A stretch of 64,000 bases of DNA from the NCBI GenBank assembly GCA_015179045.1, contig WHUZ01000032.1, positions 496,001-560,000 of the forward strand. The letters are read 5' to 3'. This document shows, in pieces, positions 49,918 to 60,274 of the stretch (position 1 is its first letter; every line of letters starts with the position of its first letter). This DNA comes from Kalaharituber pfeilii. Its lineage: Eukaryota > Ascomycota > Pezizomycetes > Pezizales > Pezizaceae. The translations under genes and the position numbers were made by a program. The notes beneath the pieces are model-generated. The model ran no database searches and was not told the origin of the DNA. It saw only the letters and a list, made by a program, of their open reading frames with translations.

Positions 49918-49926
49918 GTACTAGTG

Positions 49927-50195
49927 AGTGTTTGGACGGGGGATAAACGCGAGATTTATGCAACATGCAGTATTCGGCCCAAACTGGCATATCTTCGTAT
50001 GCTTGGCGATAAAGAATAAGTCCAAATTCATTATGTCAGCTGTCCAAATTACTTACTTACATAATAAATTTGGAAACCCTATGACAAAATTTGGACTAGT
50101 CTCATGGCTGTCAACAGCCAAGCATACGAAAATATGCTAGTTTCTGCCGAATGCTGCATGGCGCATAAATATGCGTTTATCCCTGTGCAAATACT
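49927..50195. mobile_element. 269-bp palindromic MITE-like element
   Basis: The left arm, from AGTGTTTGGAC through GATAAACGC to CGTATGCTTGGC (49927-50007), is matched in reverse complement by the right arm, from GCCAAGCATACG to GCAAATACT (50117-50195). Over about 80 bp the arms agree at most positions with scattered substitutions and a one- or two-base gap. The inner segment contains further inverted copies of a GTCCAAATT word, so nearly the whole element can fold into one hairpin. It has no coding capacity. Long terminal inverted repeats, small size and a non-coding core fit a miniature inverted-repeat transposable element. No clear target-site duplication is visible, so the superfamily is unassigned. 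Confidence 0.75.
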
Positions 50196-50456
50196 TATTT
50201 TTCTGCCTCATCTCGGGCCAAGAAGGCGTGAGCAATGACCGAGAGGTACAGTATCCTCCCTTCAAATAAAAGGAAACGAAACGAAACATATTGCAAGTGA
50301 AAAAAAAAAAAAAAAAAAAAAGCTTTACTCATGGGGGCAGGGAAAGGAACTCTACTTTATCACGAAATCCCCCAGCAAGCTGTAGTTCTCCCCACGCCTT
50401 ATCGCTTACTCTACCTTGCGACGTATAGCCCTATGTATAGTGGACAATACACCAAG

Positions 50457-50487
<31 letters not shown>

Positions 50488-51502
50488 TGCACCGTAATCC
50501 TGTTTTTTTCTGCTGTGGGCAGGTTTTTTTGTTTTGTTTTGCTGCGTGCATTGATTTGCAAACCCTGACTCGGCCAGTTGGAAAGCCGCCCTGACTGCTG
50601 GGTCGCAGGCCCTAAGAATCTGTCAAAATATGTTATTCCTTTTACTCTTAGATTGCTGCATATATCTGCCACAACAGAAGATCTTTATTTACCAACCAGA
50701 CTAGTTTTTATGCAGATACGTATGTTCAGATCCAATTGTGGCGCATTGCCTTGTTAGCGATACCACTGAGCATTAAACACGTGACCAGAGGATATGGAGC
50801 AATAAATATAAGTCACAGCGAACGTTCTATGAAATATAGATTGCTATTATGATACGGCAAGATATCAATGTAGGCAACATCGCAAGCAAACTGTATGTAA
50901 GCTATGTAGAAAGCAGCTAAGACAGACAAACCATAAAAAGGCTCATGTGCCATGTGAAAGGTCTCAATATGAAAGGAGCGACTCAAAACATTGCGATTGA
51001 CATAAAAACGTAAATAGCATTGGTTTAGCCTTCAGTGTGCATGAGGCACAGCTAAAATCGTGATCATGTGCCCCATTAACCGGACACGAAATGAAAGCTT
51101 TGAATCCGAGCAAGGTAGAATGTTAAATTCATAGGGTAACCGTAACTGTGACTTCGGAACAAGGAGAATGTTGCGGCCTCTCCTGTGGGCTCTGTGTGTG
51201 TGCGGTGGGTAAATAAAAAAGAAACAATGGAGGTGTGTGGGGTTGCAAAGGATAAACTGTGTAAGATGTGCAGGGTGTGTATGGTGGGTATTCAGTGCTG
51301 GCTTTCTGACCTTACTTGAACGTGTGCATTTCCATTCTCACACATCTCTCCCAATTCTGCGCTTTCCCCACTCTCTTCTATCCAATAATATTGAACTCAT
51401 TGTCCTCACTGAAGCGAAAACTTCTGCTCACCCTTCCTCTTCTCTGCTTCCTCATCTACGAGTCGAATGAGACTCGCGGCCAAGAGCAATGTAACCTAGT
51501 AT
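50196..51502. other. Intergenic region between the MITE-like element and PDX3
   Basis: No gene is seen. It contains two A runs at 50300-50321 (22 nt) and 50457-50483 (27 nt), and the sequence just downstream of the convergent PDX3 stop codon at 51503. Confidence 0.5.
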
Positions 51503-52970
51503 TTACGGACTCAGCCTCTCAATGCGCCAAGTACTACTTTCAGGCGAGTCACGGGCGTACTGAAACCTGTCGTGGAGTCTGCTAGGGCGTCCTTGCTATT
51601 GATTCTGTTAGCGTACATAATTTCCGTACTGATCGATACCTGCATGAGGCCCTGCACTCCTATGTGCAGTACCACACATGACATGATAAGCGAAGGCCAG
51701 GAAAAAAGCAAATACATACCCAAAACTCGATTACTGTGGGGACAATCCGAAGACCTCCCCAAAACGGTGGAATTGGGATTTTCTCCTCTCCCTCAAACCT
51801 CTCCTCTACACTTCTAACTCTTTCCTCCAACTCTTCTCTTCCCCGTAATACAGTGCTTTGGCGAGAAGCCCATGCACCAATTCGGCTTCCTCTAATCCTA
51901 TGATGCCGCAGAAACACAAAATCAGTCAACGAGAACGAACTAAGGTACATTCAGTAGCTTGACAAATGTTCCCAATTGAGGTGAGCAGATAATTGCAATC
52001 CATTTCGGACTCACCTTGTATCATAATATACCTGACTCTCTTCGCCTGTCAGCCTTTCTGTGAATCCTTCAACCCTGACCTGTCTTTCAAGCTCTCTGAA
52101 CCAGAAAGTAAGCGCTGCTTGAGGATTACTCTCAATATCTTTGGCCTTGTGTGATGTATCCCAATTGGAGTAGATGACAAAGCCACGGGTATCGAGCTCC
52201 TTGAGATAAACAATGCGCGCAGAAACCCGTCCAGAGGGAAAATGTGCGGTAGACAGAGTAGTTGCCTCAGGCTGGGGCACTTTGGCGGACACGGCTTGGG
52301 AGAACCAGGAGTGGAATTGGAGAAAAGGATCTATCTTCAGTGTTAGCCAACTATACTATAAACTCTGGCGAGGGGAGACGAAAAGGACGCTGGGGGTTGT
52401 TGGGTGCAATTGGGCATAATAAGGTAACAGGCACGAGGTACAGTGGTCCTATGGGCTTGAGGTTGAGGAGTTGCAAAAGTCTTTAGAAAATTTGAAAAAA
52501 AGACGGTGTGAAAGAAACCAGGAACGGGAGAGTGAGAAACCAGGTACAACTAACCATCATTCAAGTCGCCTTTCTCAAGGTGTCCGATGAAGTATTGCCC
52601 GTCGTTTGGTGCAACTGCAGTTACATCACAAAGTTACAAGTCAGTTTTTGCTATCTCACATGTTATATTGGCAGCCATCAGCAAAGCCAGCATTGAAATA
52701 TGATATGGGCCAGGATGTGGCCTGGCGGCGCTGTGCTGCAGTAGAATTGCAAATATGCACCTGAAAAACTAGAAGATGGCATGAACGATGGGAGAATTGG
52801 GGGGAATATATACAAATGAGCTTCTCCACGCCAGGGACGGTGTCCGCAGGCTTGCCAGAACCAGTTGAGCTCGCTAGAGTCTTTGCAACACCCTCAGCAG
52901 TGGGAATGGAGGGGGCGGCCATGGATCGTTTCAGCAGAGACAGTGGGAATGTGACGGCGCTTCTTTGCAT
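51503..52970 (-). CDS. pdx3: Pyridoxamine 5'-phosphate oxidase (FMN-dependent)
   Basis: Oxidises pyridoxine or pyridoxamine 5'-phosphate to pyridoxal 5'-phosphate with FMN and oxygen, the last step of vitamin B6 salvage. Five exons on the minus strand: 52970-52814, 52614-52555, 52330-52015, 51897-51720 and 51595-51503, giving 267 residues. Splicing restores [20 protein letters not shown] and [19 protein letters not shown]-site blocks are [26 protein letters not shown] and [50 protein letters not shown] and the conserved C-terminal WRIERLSP complete the fold. All introns are GT-AG. An in-frame TGA directly precedes Met 52970; Met17 at 52922 is an alternative start. The short Arg/Ser N-terminus could be a weak targeting peptide. 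The upstream side is a GC-rich block. Confidence 0.94.
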
Positions 52971-55198
52971 TCAACTATGGGGGATGGGGAGGGGGAGGGG
53001 AGTGGGAGGGGCAGGCGGGGAGGGGGGGGGAGCGGGAGCGGGAGCTATAGAGCAGGCGGAAGGTAGACTAGGGTGGGGGGCTTCTGGAGGGGGTGAGGCT
53101 AGAGCGCTGGGTGTCGTGCTAGCAAGAGGCCAAGGTCAACTCTTATAGCCGGGGGCGCAGTTGAGTCACGGCTGCGATGACGCGGGCCTGCGAGGGCGAC
53201 TCGCGGGGAGGGGTGGGGGCAGCGCGCAGTCGCAGCCGCGGCCTGGGGAGAGGAGGGCCGCTGGACGGGCGGGGCCCAGCAGAACGCTCTAGTGCCGACA
53301 GCAGCAGCCGGGGACAGCGGCGAGAGGAGAGGAGGAGAGGAGAGGAGGGGAGGGAGGAGGGGAGGGATGGGAGCGCAGGGAGGGAGAGGCAAGAGGCAGC
53401 GGCCGTCGTGCGCGGGCAGCGGGTGGTCACAGCAGCCTCGCCTGGGCACGACACGGCGCCCCGCCCTGTCTCGCCCAGCGGCACCACGCAGGGCCCCGCG
53501 GCCTCGTCGGGTACGCAGCGAGGTTCGTGCTAGGCTCTACGCACGCAGGCGCCCATGGAGCCCTTCTGGGCACCGCGCATCTACTGAGGCCGGCTGCGGT
53601 CGCAGCATGCACCACGGCGAGAGCGGGCGGCCGGGCGTCGACGGCGGGGCGGCCCTGAGGGCGGACGACCCTAAACGGCCAGCCTGTCGCGGAACCTCCC
53701 CAACCACCCCCCCCACAACAACCCCCCACCCCCCCAGCCTGCATCAGGGCGTCACAAACGCTGGCGGTCCTCTGGAGGCGTACTCCACTACTTGGAATTG
53801 GCTAGTCCTGCAAACCTCTGTACGCTGACATCTGCTCCCCCCAAGACATTGCCAGCATTCAGCGTGGCCTTGCACTTCCAGCCAGTCACTGCGGCAGAAC
53901 GCAGCAATACCTACATGAACTTTCTGCGTATAGCAGCCCTTCAGTGCCATAATGTTGCTCGCTCTTCATAACAAGCAGCCCCACCCCCTCCCCACCACCA
54001 CCACCACCACCATCACCACCGGGCAACTGTAGTGTACTATGTATGCATAATCAGCTCCCTCTTTTGGCTAGCACTGCGACGCTTACCTAGTCTCGTAACC
54101 AGACGCTTACCCAACTGTCCTGCCTATGCTTCCCATTCTCAGAAGCACTTAGTAGTTTGCTGGTGCTCAAGTTCCTGCATGGTTGGCACATGCAAAGCCT
54201 CCGTGGCTCCCAAACACTGGTGTAGTAGTAGGACTTTGGATCTGAATTGGCCTGCCCCTGATTCATGACTGACCACATTTGCCATGTCCCACAGCATGCA
54301 AAAAAACGAGACCTTTGTTCAATATAACAATATCTACCCAATTGGGTTTTGTAAGAATGGCCATAGCTCAAATGGCCAGTAAAATATCTAAGACAAGCTC
54401 CTTTCTCGCCAACTAATTGAATCTTCAGCCCCGACATAGACATCTGAAATCACCAATGGTATAAAGAGGGATTTTGGATGAACAGCTTAACGCTATTTGA
54501 CAATGATCCATATTAGAGGTCACCAGCACATCCACTAGCATGTAGTTCACAAAGTAATGGCACAATCGATCGACATACATGATTCCTCATGTAAAATATC
54601 GTCTATATCGGTCAACTGACAGGCTGATTCTGACTTCAGTGACGTCCTTCTCCACATTAGTTCCTATGGGTTTGGTCCAATGACTCCATTTGAGTGTGAT
54701 GCAACGGTGATCATGCCATCTGATTGAGCAGGTAGAGCATTGGAAGCATACTGTTAACAGTGGACTTCGCGTGCCTCAACGAGATGACGTAGTCCTGCTG
54801 CGTGCAAGGCTGGAGAGCACATCAAGTGCATTTGTACAGTCGCGGCCAAGAAGGGAAATAAACCAGCAGCAACCGGCATTATGAGGCACCTCGATATGAG
54901 GTTTAAAAGTTTGTGGCAACAGAGTGGGAGAGAATCAGCTTCGAGGAAAATGTATAAAGTGTCTAGAAAAGAATACCTTGCAAACGTCATCCATCGCATG
55001 GTCCAAACGAACGAAAGATTGAGTACAGTTAGTTGTTGCTGGTCTCTTCACTTCTGAACCACCATTGTCCAATGTAGTCTAGCAACGGTTCTAGAGGCAT
55101 CCAGATAAGGATCCTGCAGGATGCCATTGGCTGCTGAACAAGCTTCGTAAATATTCGTAAATCATTGTTATCATTCCCATAAATAACACGTTCTTTCT
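52971..55198. other. Intergenic region with GC-rich block upstream of PDX3
   Basis: Positions about 52975-53720 are strongly G/C-rich with GGGGAGGGG and GGAGAGGA tracts on the + strand and lie immediately upstream of the minus-strand PDX3 gene, so they probably include its promoter. Long open frames on both strands there are compositional. A CAC repeat lies at 53992-54020. The rest to 55198 shows nothing recognisable. Confidence 0.5.
53992..54020. repeat. CAC trinucleotide microsatellite
   Basis: About nine CAC/CCA units with one CAT interruption. Confidence 0.85.
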
Positions 55199-55852
55199 TT
55201 AAGGTCTGTTGAGATAATGTGCAAATGCCTTCATCCTCGCTTTCTCCTTTTCGGCCTCTTTCCTTGCGGATTTTGCATCAAGCCGTTTCTTCACAACTTT
55301 GGTCCCCTCTTCAGTGCTCTTGCCCTTGTTCTTGGTCTTAATTCCGAGCCCAGCTGTGTCTAGCTTTGGCTTTAGCTTAACCGCCATGGGTATTCTTTCC
55401 CCCTCCATCCCTTCCTTTCCGAGTCCAACTTTTGCATCCGGATCCCAACCTCTTGCCACCAAGTACTTGAGGCCTTGACTGGATCTATCAAGGTGGTGAG
55501 GAGGCTCTGAGTGGGGAAGCGCGGCTAGGTGAGCTAATGTGTGTTGATGAGTTGCAGGATCCAATATCGGCAAGGAGCAAATATCGCAAATGTTCGAAGG
55601 TAAACCGTTGCCGCTGGCTGTTACCTGTGTTCTGGGACTAGGGGAGCTTGGAGTGGTTTTAGACCCTAGGACGAGGTTAAGGTAGAACGAGGATACGTCT
55701 GTGGTTGTGGATGACTGGATGGCAGTAGTACTGGGTGTTGCTGGCGCGCTTCCAGCCTTGACGAAGTTGATCCGTTTCCGAGAATAACCAACTCCGTATG
55801 GTTTATGTTGCCTCCAGTCGTCAAGGCCGACCTCTTCCTCATAGTCACTCAT
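55199..55852 (-). CDS. G-patch domain protein
   Basis: Single-exon gene for 217 residues. The C-terminal half carries a G-patch-like segment: YLVARGWDPDAKVGLGKEGM, then ERIPMAVKLKPKLDTAGLGI. In other proteins G-patches bind and activate DEAH-box RNA helicases in splicing or ribosome synthesis. Upstream is CDICSLPILDPATHQHTLAH (about 102-121), a CxxC...HxxxH arrangement that resembles a small zinc-binding motif. The tail is basic (KKRLDAKSARKEAEKEKARM), suggesting nuclear location and RNA binding. Overall order resembles the GPANK1-type G-patch proteins without ankyrin repeats. Met 55852 begins with the acidic MSDYEEEVGLDDW typical of this group. Function is inferred from the domain only. Confidence 0.85.
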   Translation of the reverse strand: MSDYEEEVGLDDWRQHKPYGVGYSRKRINFVKAGSAPATPSTTAIQSSTTTDVSSFYLNLVLGSKTTPSSPSPRTQVTASGNGLPSNICDICSLPILDPATHQHTLAHLAALPHSEPPHHLDRSSQGLKYLVARGWDPDAKVGLGKEGMEGERIPMAVKLKPKLDTAGLGIKTKNKGKSTEEGTKVVKKRLDAKSARKEAEKEKARMKAFAHYLNRP

Positions 55853-56527
55853 GGCGAAAGAAGCTGCAGAGAATAATGAGGTACTCTAGCAACGTTGGTG
55901 CGTGTATTTTGATTGGATTTGCTCCAGCCTCATAGAAAGGGCGGCAGATTCTTATAGTAGGACCGGGCACAATTCGGTGGTTGGAATGGGACGGCCGGCG
56001 TGTGGTGGTGGCGTCAGGATCAGAGCGCTCCCGACCAAGTTTAGATTAAACGGCACATGTTACAAGATCTACCCGCATTGTCTCATACTACCCGCCCCAT
56101 GACCGCAAACCCATGCATTTATATTTATTAGAGTGGAGTTTGTCTACCTTCCTGAAAAAAAAAAAAAGAAATATAAACCCTCAAGCAGAAAATCAAAAAG
56201 CAAAATCCTGAACGCCATTAGTCCCACCTTATCCCAAAGCCCAAAGTATGTACAGTTAAGCCATCTATAAGCAGCTATGATGGTATGTAATGAAAATCAA
56301 AACAAGTAATAAAAAAAGCAATACCCACTTCCCTCCGTTACAAACCATTCATGTCTCAAAAAGATGAAATCAAAATCAGCACTATCACAGCAAGCAGAAC
56401 CGCTAAGAACCATACATGCACCTAATCAAGTCCAACACATGGAGGTACTTTTCAAGGTTCCGAAATCGCTACAAGTGAAAAGGGGTAACAACAGAAGAGC
56501 CAAAAACAACCGAATAGGATGGATCAT
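55853..56527. other. Intergenic region between the PPR gene and the G-patch gene
   Basis: 675 bp between two minus-strand genes. No gene is seen. It has an A-rich stretch (56155-56169) and presumably holds the 3' untranslated region of the PPR gene and the promoter of the G-patch gene. Confidence 0.55.
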
Positions 56528-59500
56528 TTACCCTACTACTGTCTGAAAAATTCCGCCCCCTTTAACCAAGTCGAGAATCCGCCCCATTACTGCTGCAGGG
56601 TAACCTCGGGAGAGCATTTCATTGACCACATCCATGGCTCCTTTTCGGTCCTCCACAGCCAGATAGGCTCGTGTCATTGCTTCGTAAGTGCTTGGTTCCC
56701 GTCGGAGAGGTGTGCTATCACTCGGATTAAGAGCATCGTATATAGATTTTGCCTTCTCGATATTTTTCTCCAGTGCCCAACCATGTATGAGGGTATTTGC
56801 GATGTAAGGTGTCATCTCCACGCCACGCGCTTTCATCTCACGAAGATATTTAGGAGTATCAAGAACACGGTGGTTGGCAACAAGGGCTTCGAAAAGGGCC
56901 TGATACAAGATCGCGTCAGGCTTGATGCTTGGATTAGCCGTCACCTTCCGGAAATAACTCATAGATCCCTCTATATCATGCAGAACGCAGCCCTTCGCAT
57001 GAATCATTGAAGCGTGATGAGTACATTCAATATGTTCATTCTTCATCTTCATCATGTCCAAGATAGATTGGGCGGCATCGATATCTGGAGGATCAAGGCT
57101 GGCATATGCATCGATGAGCAACTTGTAGGTATGTCCGGTAGGCTTAATTCCAACAGAGAGCATTCGATTGTAATATTGTAGAACCTTCGCTCGATCCCGC
57201 TTGGTTGTAGCAAAAAACTGGATCATAGAGTTGTATGGGGCAGCTCGAGGTCTATAGTTTGGCATAGCCTCCATCTCCTGGAACAGCTCCTCGGCATATC
57301 GCTCATCACTGACACGACAAAGGGCGTTAATCATAGTTCCGTAAGTAACACTGGTAGGTTTCAATCCAAGGCCGCGCATTTCCGAATAATAGTACAAACA
57401 GTCATCAACGCGGCGGGCACGAGCCAACTTTCCAATGACTGCATTGTATAGAAAGGGAGTTGGATATACGTTTTGCGCCTTTGCCTGCTCAAAGATGTTC
57501 ACTGCTTCAGAAGCTTCGTCAAAGGTTTCATGTGACTGCTTTAAATTAACGATAAAGAGTCCGTAGGTATTTGCCGATGGTACTCCGCCAATTTGAGCCA
57601 TCTCATCACGGTAAGATGCTGCAAGTTGATGTTCTCCAAAGTTGAGACAGGCAGCAATCATAGCGTCGTAAATGTAGCACCAGCCAAAGCGAACCGAGCT
57701 GTAATCCGCTAAGATGGGTATATCCTTCTTAGCAGTCGCAAAGATCTCGTTACAGATTTCCTTGTTCTTTTCCCGATTGGCATGTCCTATCAACCTTGCG
57801 ATGGTTTGGTATTTCAAAATTCGGCCGCTGTCCTTGGCGTTGCGGAAAGCTCTCATGATATCTTGAAGCCCTTTCTTCTTGTCAATCATTGCATCGACAG
57901 AATTAGAAGCACGAATATCAATCTTTTGCCAGTGAGGATCTTGTTCCTCGACGGAACCTTCACTCGGTATCAATGTAGGGGATGCCAAGGTGTCGTCGGG
58001 TACGACAATGGGATGCATATGGTGTGGTTGCCGGACTGTTTGGGCGGCCAAATGCTCATGCCATGATTGAATGAACTCGGGATGTAGAGAAGATCCATGA
58101 ATACTTATTGCTCTCGAAACAGACTCGGTTGTAAAGCCGTCCAGAGGTAGGGTTCTCATAGCCATAGCGACTGTCTGTTCGAAACGATGATAATCCTCGA
58201 ATGTCGATCTTGAAGGAAGCTCAGCTAGTAAGTTAAAAGCGTTGAGTTGCACTAGAATATCAAGCTGAGACCAAGTCAATTCCAATAACGGACGCGTGGA
58301 GAATGCCGCGATGAGTGATTTGATGCAATCAGCGGGCAGAGGCCCTTCAGCTGTATAACCACCAACTTTCCAAATTTCTCCTGCGACCTCCGGGGTGAGT
58401 AAGTTTCGAGAAGACAAGAAATCCAGAATATTCCGCCATCCTGCGGCAACATTCCAAGAGGATAGATTTGCGTGTGGTGTTGACTCGAAGCCAGATATCA
58501 TGTTAGCAACATTTTGCAGTGCCTCTGCAGCGTAACCATTATCAAACAGCAGTTTGACATAGGCAATCGTGGCTCCAAGTTCCAAGTGGAACTTGTTGGT
58601 AGACAATAATAATTCTTTCCAGACATCCCTTGCACGTTCAAGATTCTGGGACCTACAGCACAAGGCTAGAAAAGCAACTTTTGCGTCCATCAAGTCTTCT
58701 GCTTTCGGTGACCAGTCCATTTCCCTGTCTTGACCTTCAGATTCCATAGACTTCAAGATTACTTGCAAGTTCCTATAAGCACTATCTGCAATCTGAAAAT
58801 TACCAGCATCGGAAGCCTTTGCTAATGTCATCATTGTCCAATAACATGAAAATGCATCGTTAACGTCTCTGAACTGTTGAATCCAGTCCATGGCTTGATT
58901 AAGCTCGCCACTTTCAAGAAATCCTTCTACGAAACCTTCGGTTATGACATTCGACTTGTCTGAGCGCTGTGTAAGGACCTTATCTAGAAACGACAGAGCA
59001 CTGCCAGAGTCACCTGCAGTAACATAGGCAAGAACTAGGTGCTTGTATAATCGATCCTTTTCCTCCTGGGTTATCGGCTTTGATTGCTCAAGTGCTGTTT
59101 TGACTTCTTCGTAAACTTCCAGAACTGAATGAAGATCCTTGGCCTTCCCGAAACCATCCATTAGCGCGAGATGAATTTCCCTGTTAGGTTTAACCCCACT
59201 TGCTTCCATCTGGGTGTAAACCTTGACCATCTCATCTGTGAGCCCACGCTGTGAACAGGCGCTGATCAGTGCATTATAAACATCAACACCATAGGCTCTG
59301 TCCTTCACCACATAGGTACTGGCGTGGAACAGATCAAGTGCAATTTGAAGACCATCTCCTTCATCCACAGTGCTAGGAAGGATAGTTTCTTGCGATGGTA
59401 GTACGAATCCAAAACGGCTGACTTCTTTTTGCTTCAGTTCCTGGCTGGTGTATTTATTTTGTGCACATCTAACAAGAGAGGTGAGCAGAATGGAATAGGT

Positions 59501-60274
59501 CCTGGTATTTGGTGTTAGTTTGCGGCGGAGAAGATCTGAGTAAACATCCAAGAGATGGGTGATGCGACTGTCAAGAACGCCTAGTCTGATTAGTTGGGCG
59601 ATTGCGGACAACAGGCTATTGAAAGTGTCTGTGTTTGGCTCCAGTCCAGACTTGAGCATGTGATCAAAGAGGACAGTAATATCCTTGAAGCGGCCTTGCC
59701 GCTTCAGCTTTTCCAAATCGTCATTGAATTGAGCAACTGGAGATTTGTCCCTTTCAGCGTTCTCACTCAATTCAGCACTGCTGGATGTACTCTCATCCGC
59801 AGTTTGTTGCGTAGCAGCCTCTGTTGGTTTCTCTAATGCATTTGATAGCTCTGCAACTGTCTCAGCATCTCGAGTTTCCACTGGGGATGGGACTGATAAT
59901 TGGGTGGACTCGCTTGCATCAGCCTCAACTGCAATGTGAAGATCTTTGGTTTGGTGCTGGGCTTTTGACCACAATATCTTCTTCGAAAAGAGATATCGTT
60001 TTGCATCTTTGTCCAGAGCATCATCAAACTGTTGTCCATGGCTCGGGTAGTAGGCGTTCAGATGGTCCGTAGACTGAGTGGCCTGGGTGGAATGCGTACG
60101 GCTACTAGCACTGGAAGAGCCGAATCCATTTGAGGCCCGAGGGTGCGAGTTCGCATGGGCCTTGATTATGGGGAGTGATTGAGATGCTGCAATGACCGAC
60201 TGAGCATATCCTCCGCTAACGAGATGCTTGGTGATGCCCTGACGGGCAAGATTGGCGAATGGTTTGAACACCAT
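56528..60274 (-). CDS. Large pentatricopeptide repeat (PPR) protein, probably mitochondrial
   Basis: Intronless gene for 1248 residues. PPR proteins bind organellar RNA and control its stability or translation. The N-terminus (MVFKPFANLARQGITKHLVS) is basic and free of acidic residues, as expected of a mitochondrial targeting peptide, followed by a Ser/Thr-rich linker to about 180. PPR motifs are clear near 185-230 (GRFKDITVLFDHMLKSGLEP), near 330-400 (VYNALISACSQRGLTDEMVK) and densely from about 900 to 1230 (PFLYNAVIGKLARARRVDDC; SVTYGTMINALCRVSDERYA; PYIANTLIHGWALEKNIEKA). The middle is more divergent helical repeat. It resembles ascomycete mitochondrial translation-regulator PPR proteins of the Pet309/Cya5 kind, but I cannot tell orthology from sequence alone. 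The next gene upstream (+) starts 2.76 kb away. Confidence 0.92.
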   Translation of the reverse strand: MVFKPFANLARQGITKHLVSGGYAQSVIAASQSLPIIKAHANSHPRASNGFGSSSASSRTHSTQATQSTDHLNAYYPSHGQQFDDALDKDAKRYLFSKKILWSKAQHQTKDLHIAVEADASESTQLSVPSPVETRDAETVAELSNALEKPTEAATQQTADESTSSSAELSENAERDKSPVAQFNDDLEKLKRQGRFKDITVLFDHMLKSGLEPNTDTFNSLLSAIAQLIRLGVLDSRITHLLDVYSDLLRRKLTPNTRTYSILLTSLVRCAQNKYTSQELKQKEVSRFGFVLPSQETILPSTVDEGDGLQIALDLFHASTYVVKDRAYGVDVYNALISACSQRGLTDEMVKVYTQMEASGVKPNREIHLALMDGFGKAKDLHSVLEVYEEVKTALEQSKPITQEEKDRLYKHLVLAYVTAGDSGSALSFLDKVLTQRSDKSNVITEGFVEGFLESGELNQAMDWIQQFRDVNDAFSCYWTMMTLAKASDAGNFQIADSAYRNLQVILKSMESEGQDREMDWSPKAEDLMDAKVAFLALCCRSQNLERARDVWKELLLSTNKFHLELGATIAYVKLLFDNGYAAEALQNVANMISGFESTPHANLSSWNVAAGWRNILDFLSSRNLLTPEVAGEIWKVGGYTAEGPLPADCIKSLIAAFSTRPLLELTWSQLDILVQLNAFNLLAELPSRSTFEDYHRFEQTVAMAMRTLPLDGFTTESVSRAISIHGSSLHPEFIQSWHEHLAAQTVRQPHHMHPIVVPDDTLASPTLIPSEGSVEEQDPHWQKIDIRASNSVDAMIDKKKGLQDIMRAFRNAKDSGRILKYQTIARLIGHANREKNKEICNEIFATAKKDIPILADYSSVRFGWCYIYDAMIAACLNFGEHQLAASYRDEMAQIGGVPSANTYGLFIVNLKQSHETFDEASEAVNIFEQAKAQNVYPTPFLYNAVIGKLARARRVDDCLYYYSEMRGLGLKPTSVTYGTMINALCRVSDERYAEELFQEMEAMPNYRPRAAPYNSMIQFFATTKRDRAKVLQYYNRMLSVGIKPTGHTYKLLIDAYASLDPPDIDAAQSILDMMKMKNEHIECTHHASMIHAKGCVLHDIEGSMSYFRKVTANPSIKPDAILYQALFEALVANHRVLDTPKYLREMKARGVEMTPYIANTLIHGWALEKNIEKAKSIYDALNPSDSTPLRREPSTYEAMTRAYLAVEDRKGAMDVVNEMLSRGYPAAVMGRILDLVKGGGIFQTVVG

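Larger units (their letters stand above)
47830..49925. other. Gene-free A/T-rich region
   Basis: About 2.1 kb beginning with the probable 3' untranslated region of the J-domain gene and passing into T- and A-homopolymer DNA from about 48600. Lysine- and phenylalanine-rich open frames here (for example 48259-48936, minus) are products of the homopolymers, not genes. Confidence 0.6.

Noticed and set aside
53177..53828. 118-178 codon frames on both strands
   Set aside because: The GC-rich block removes stop codons in all frames; the products are low-complexity Gly/Arg/Pro/Ser.
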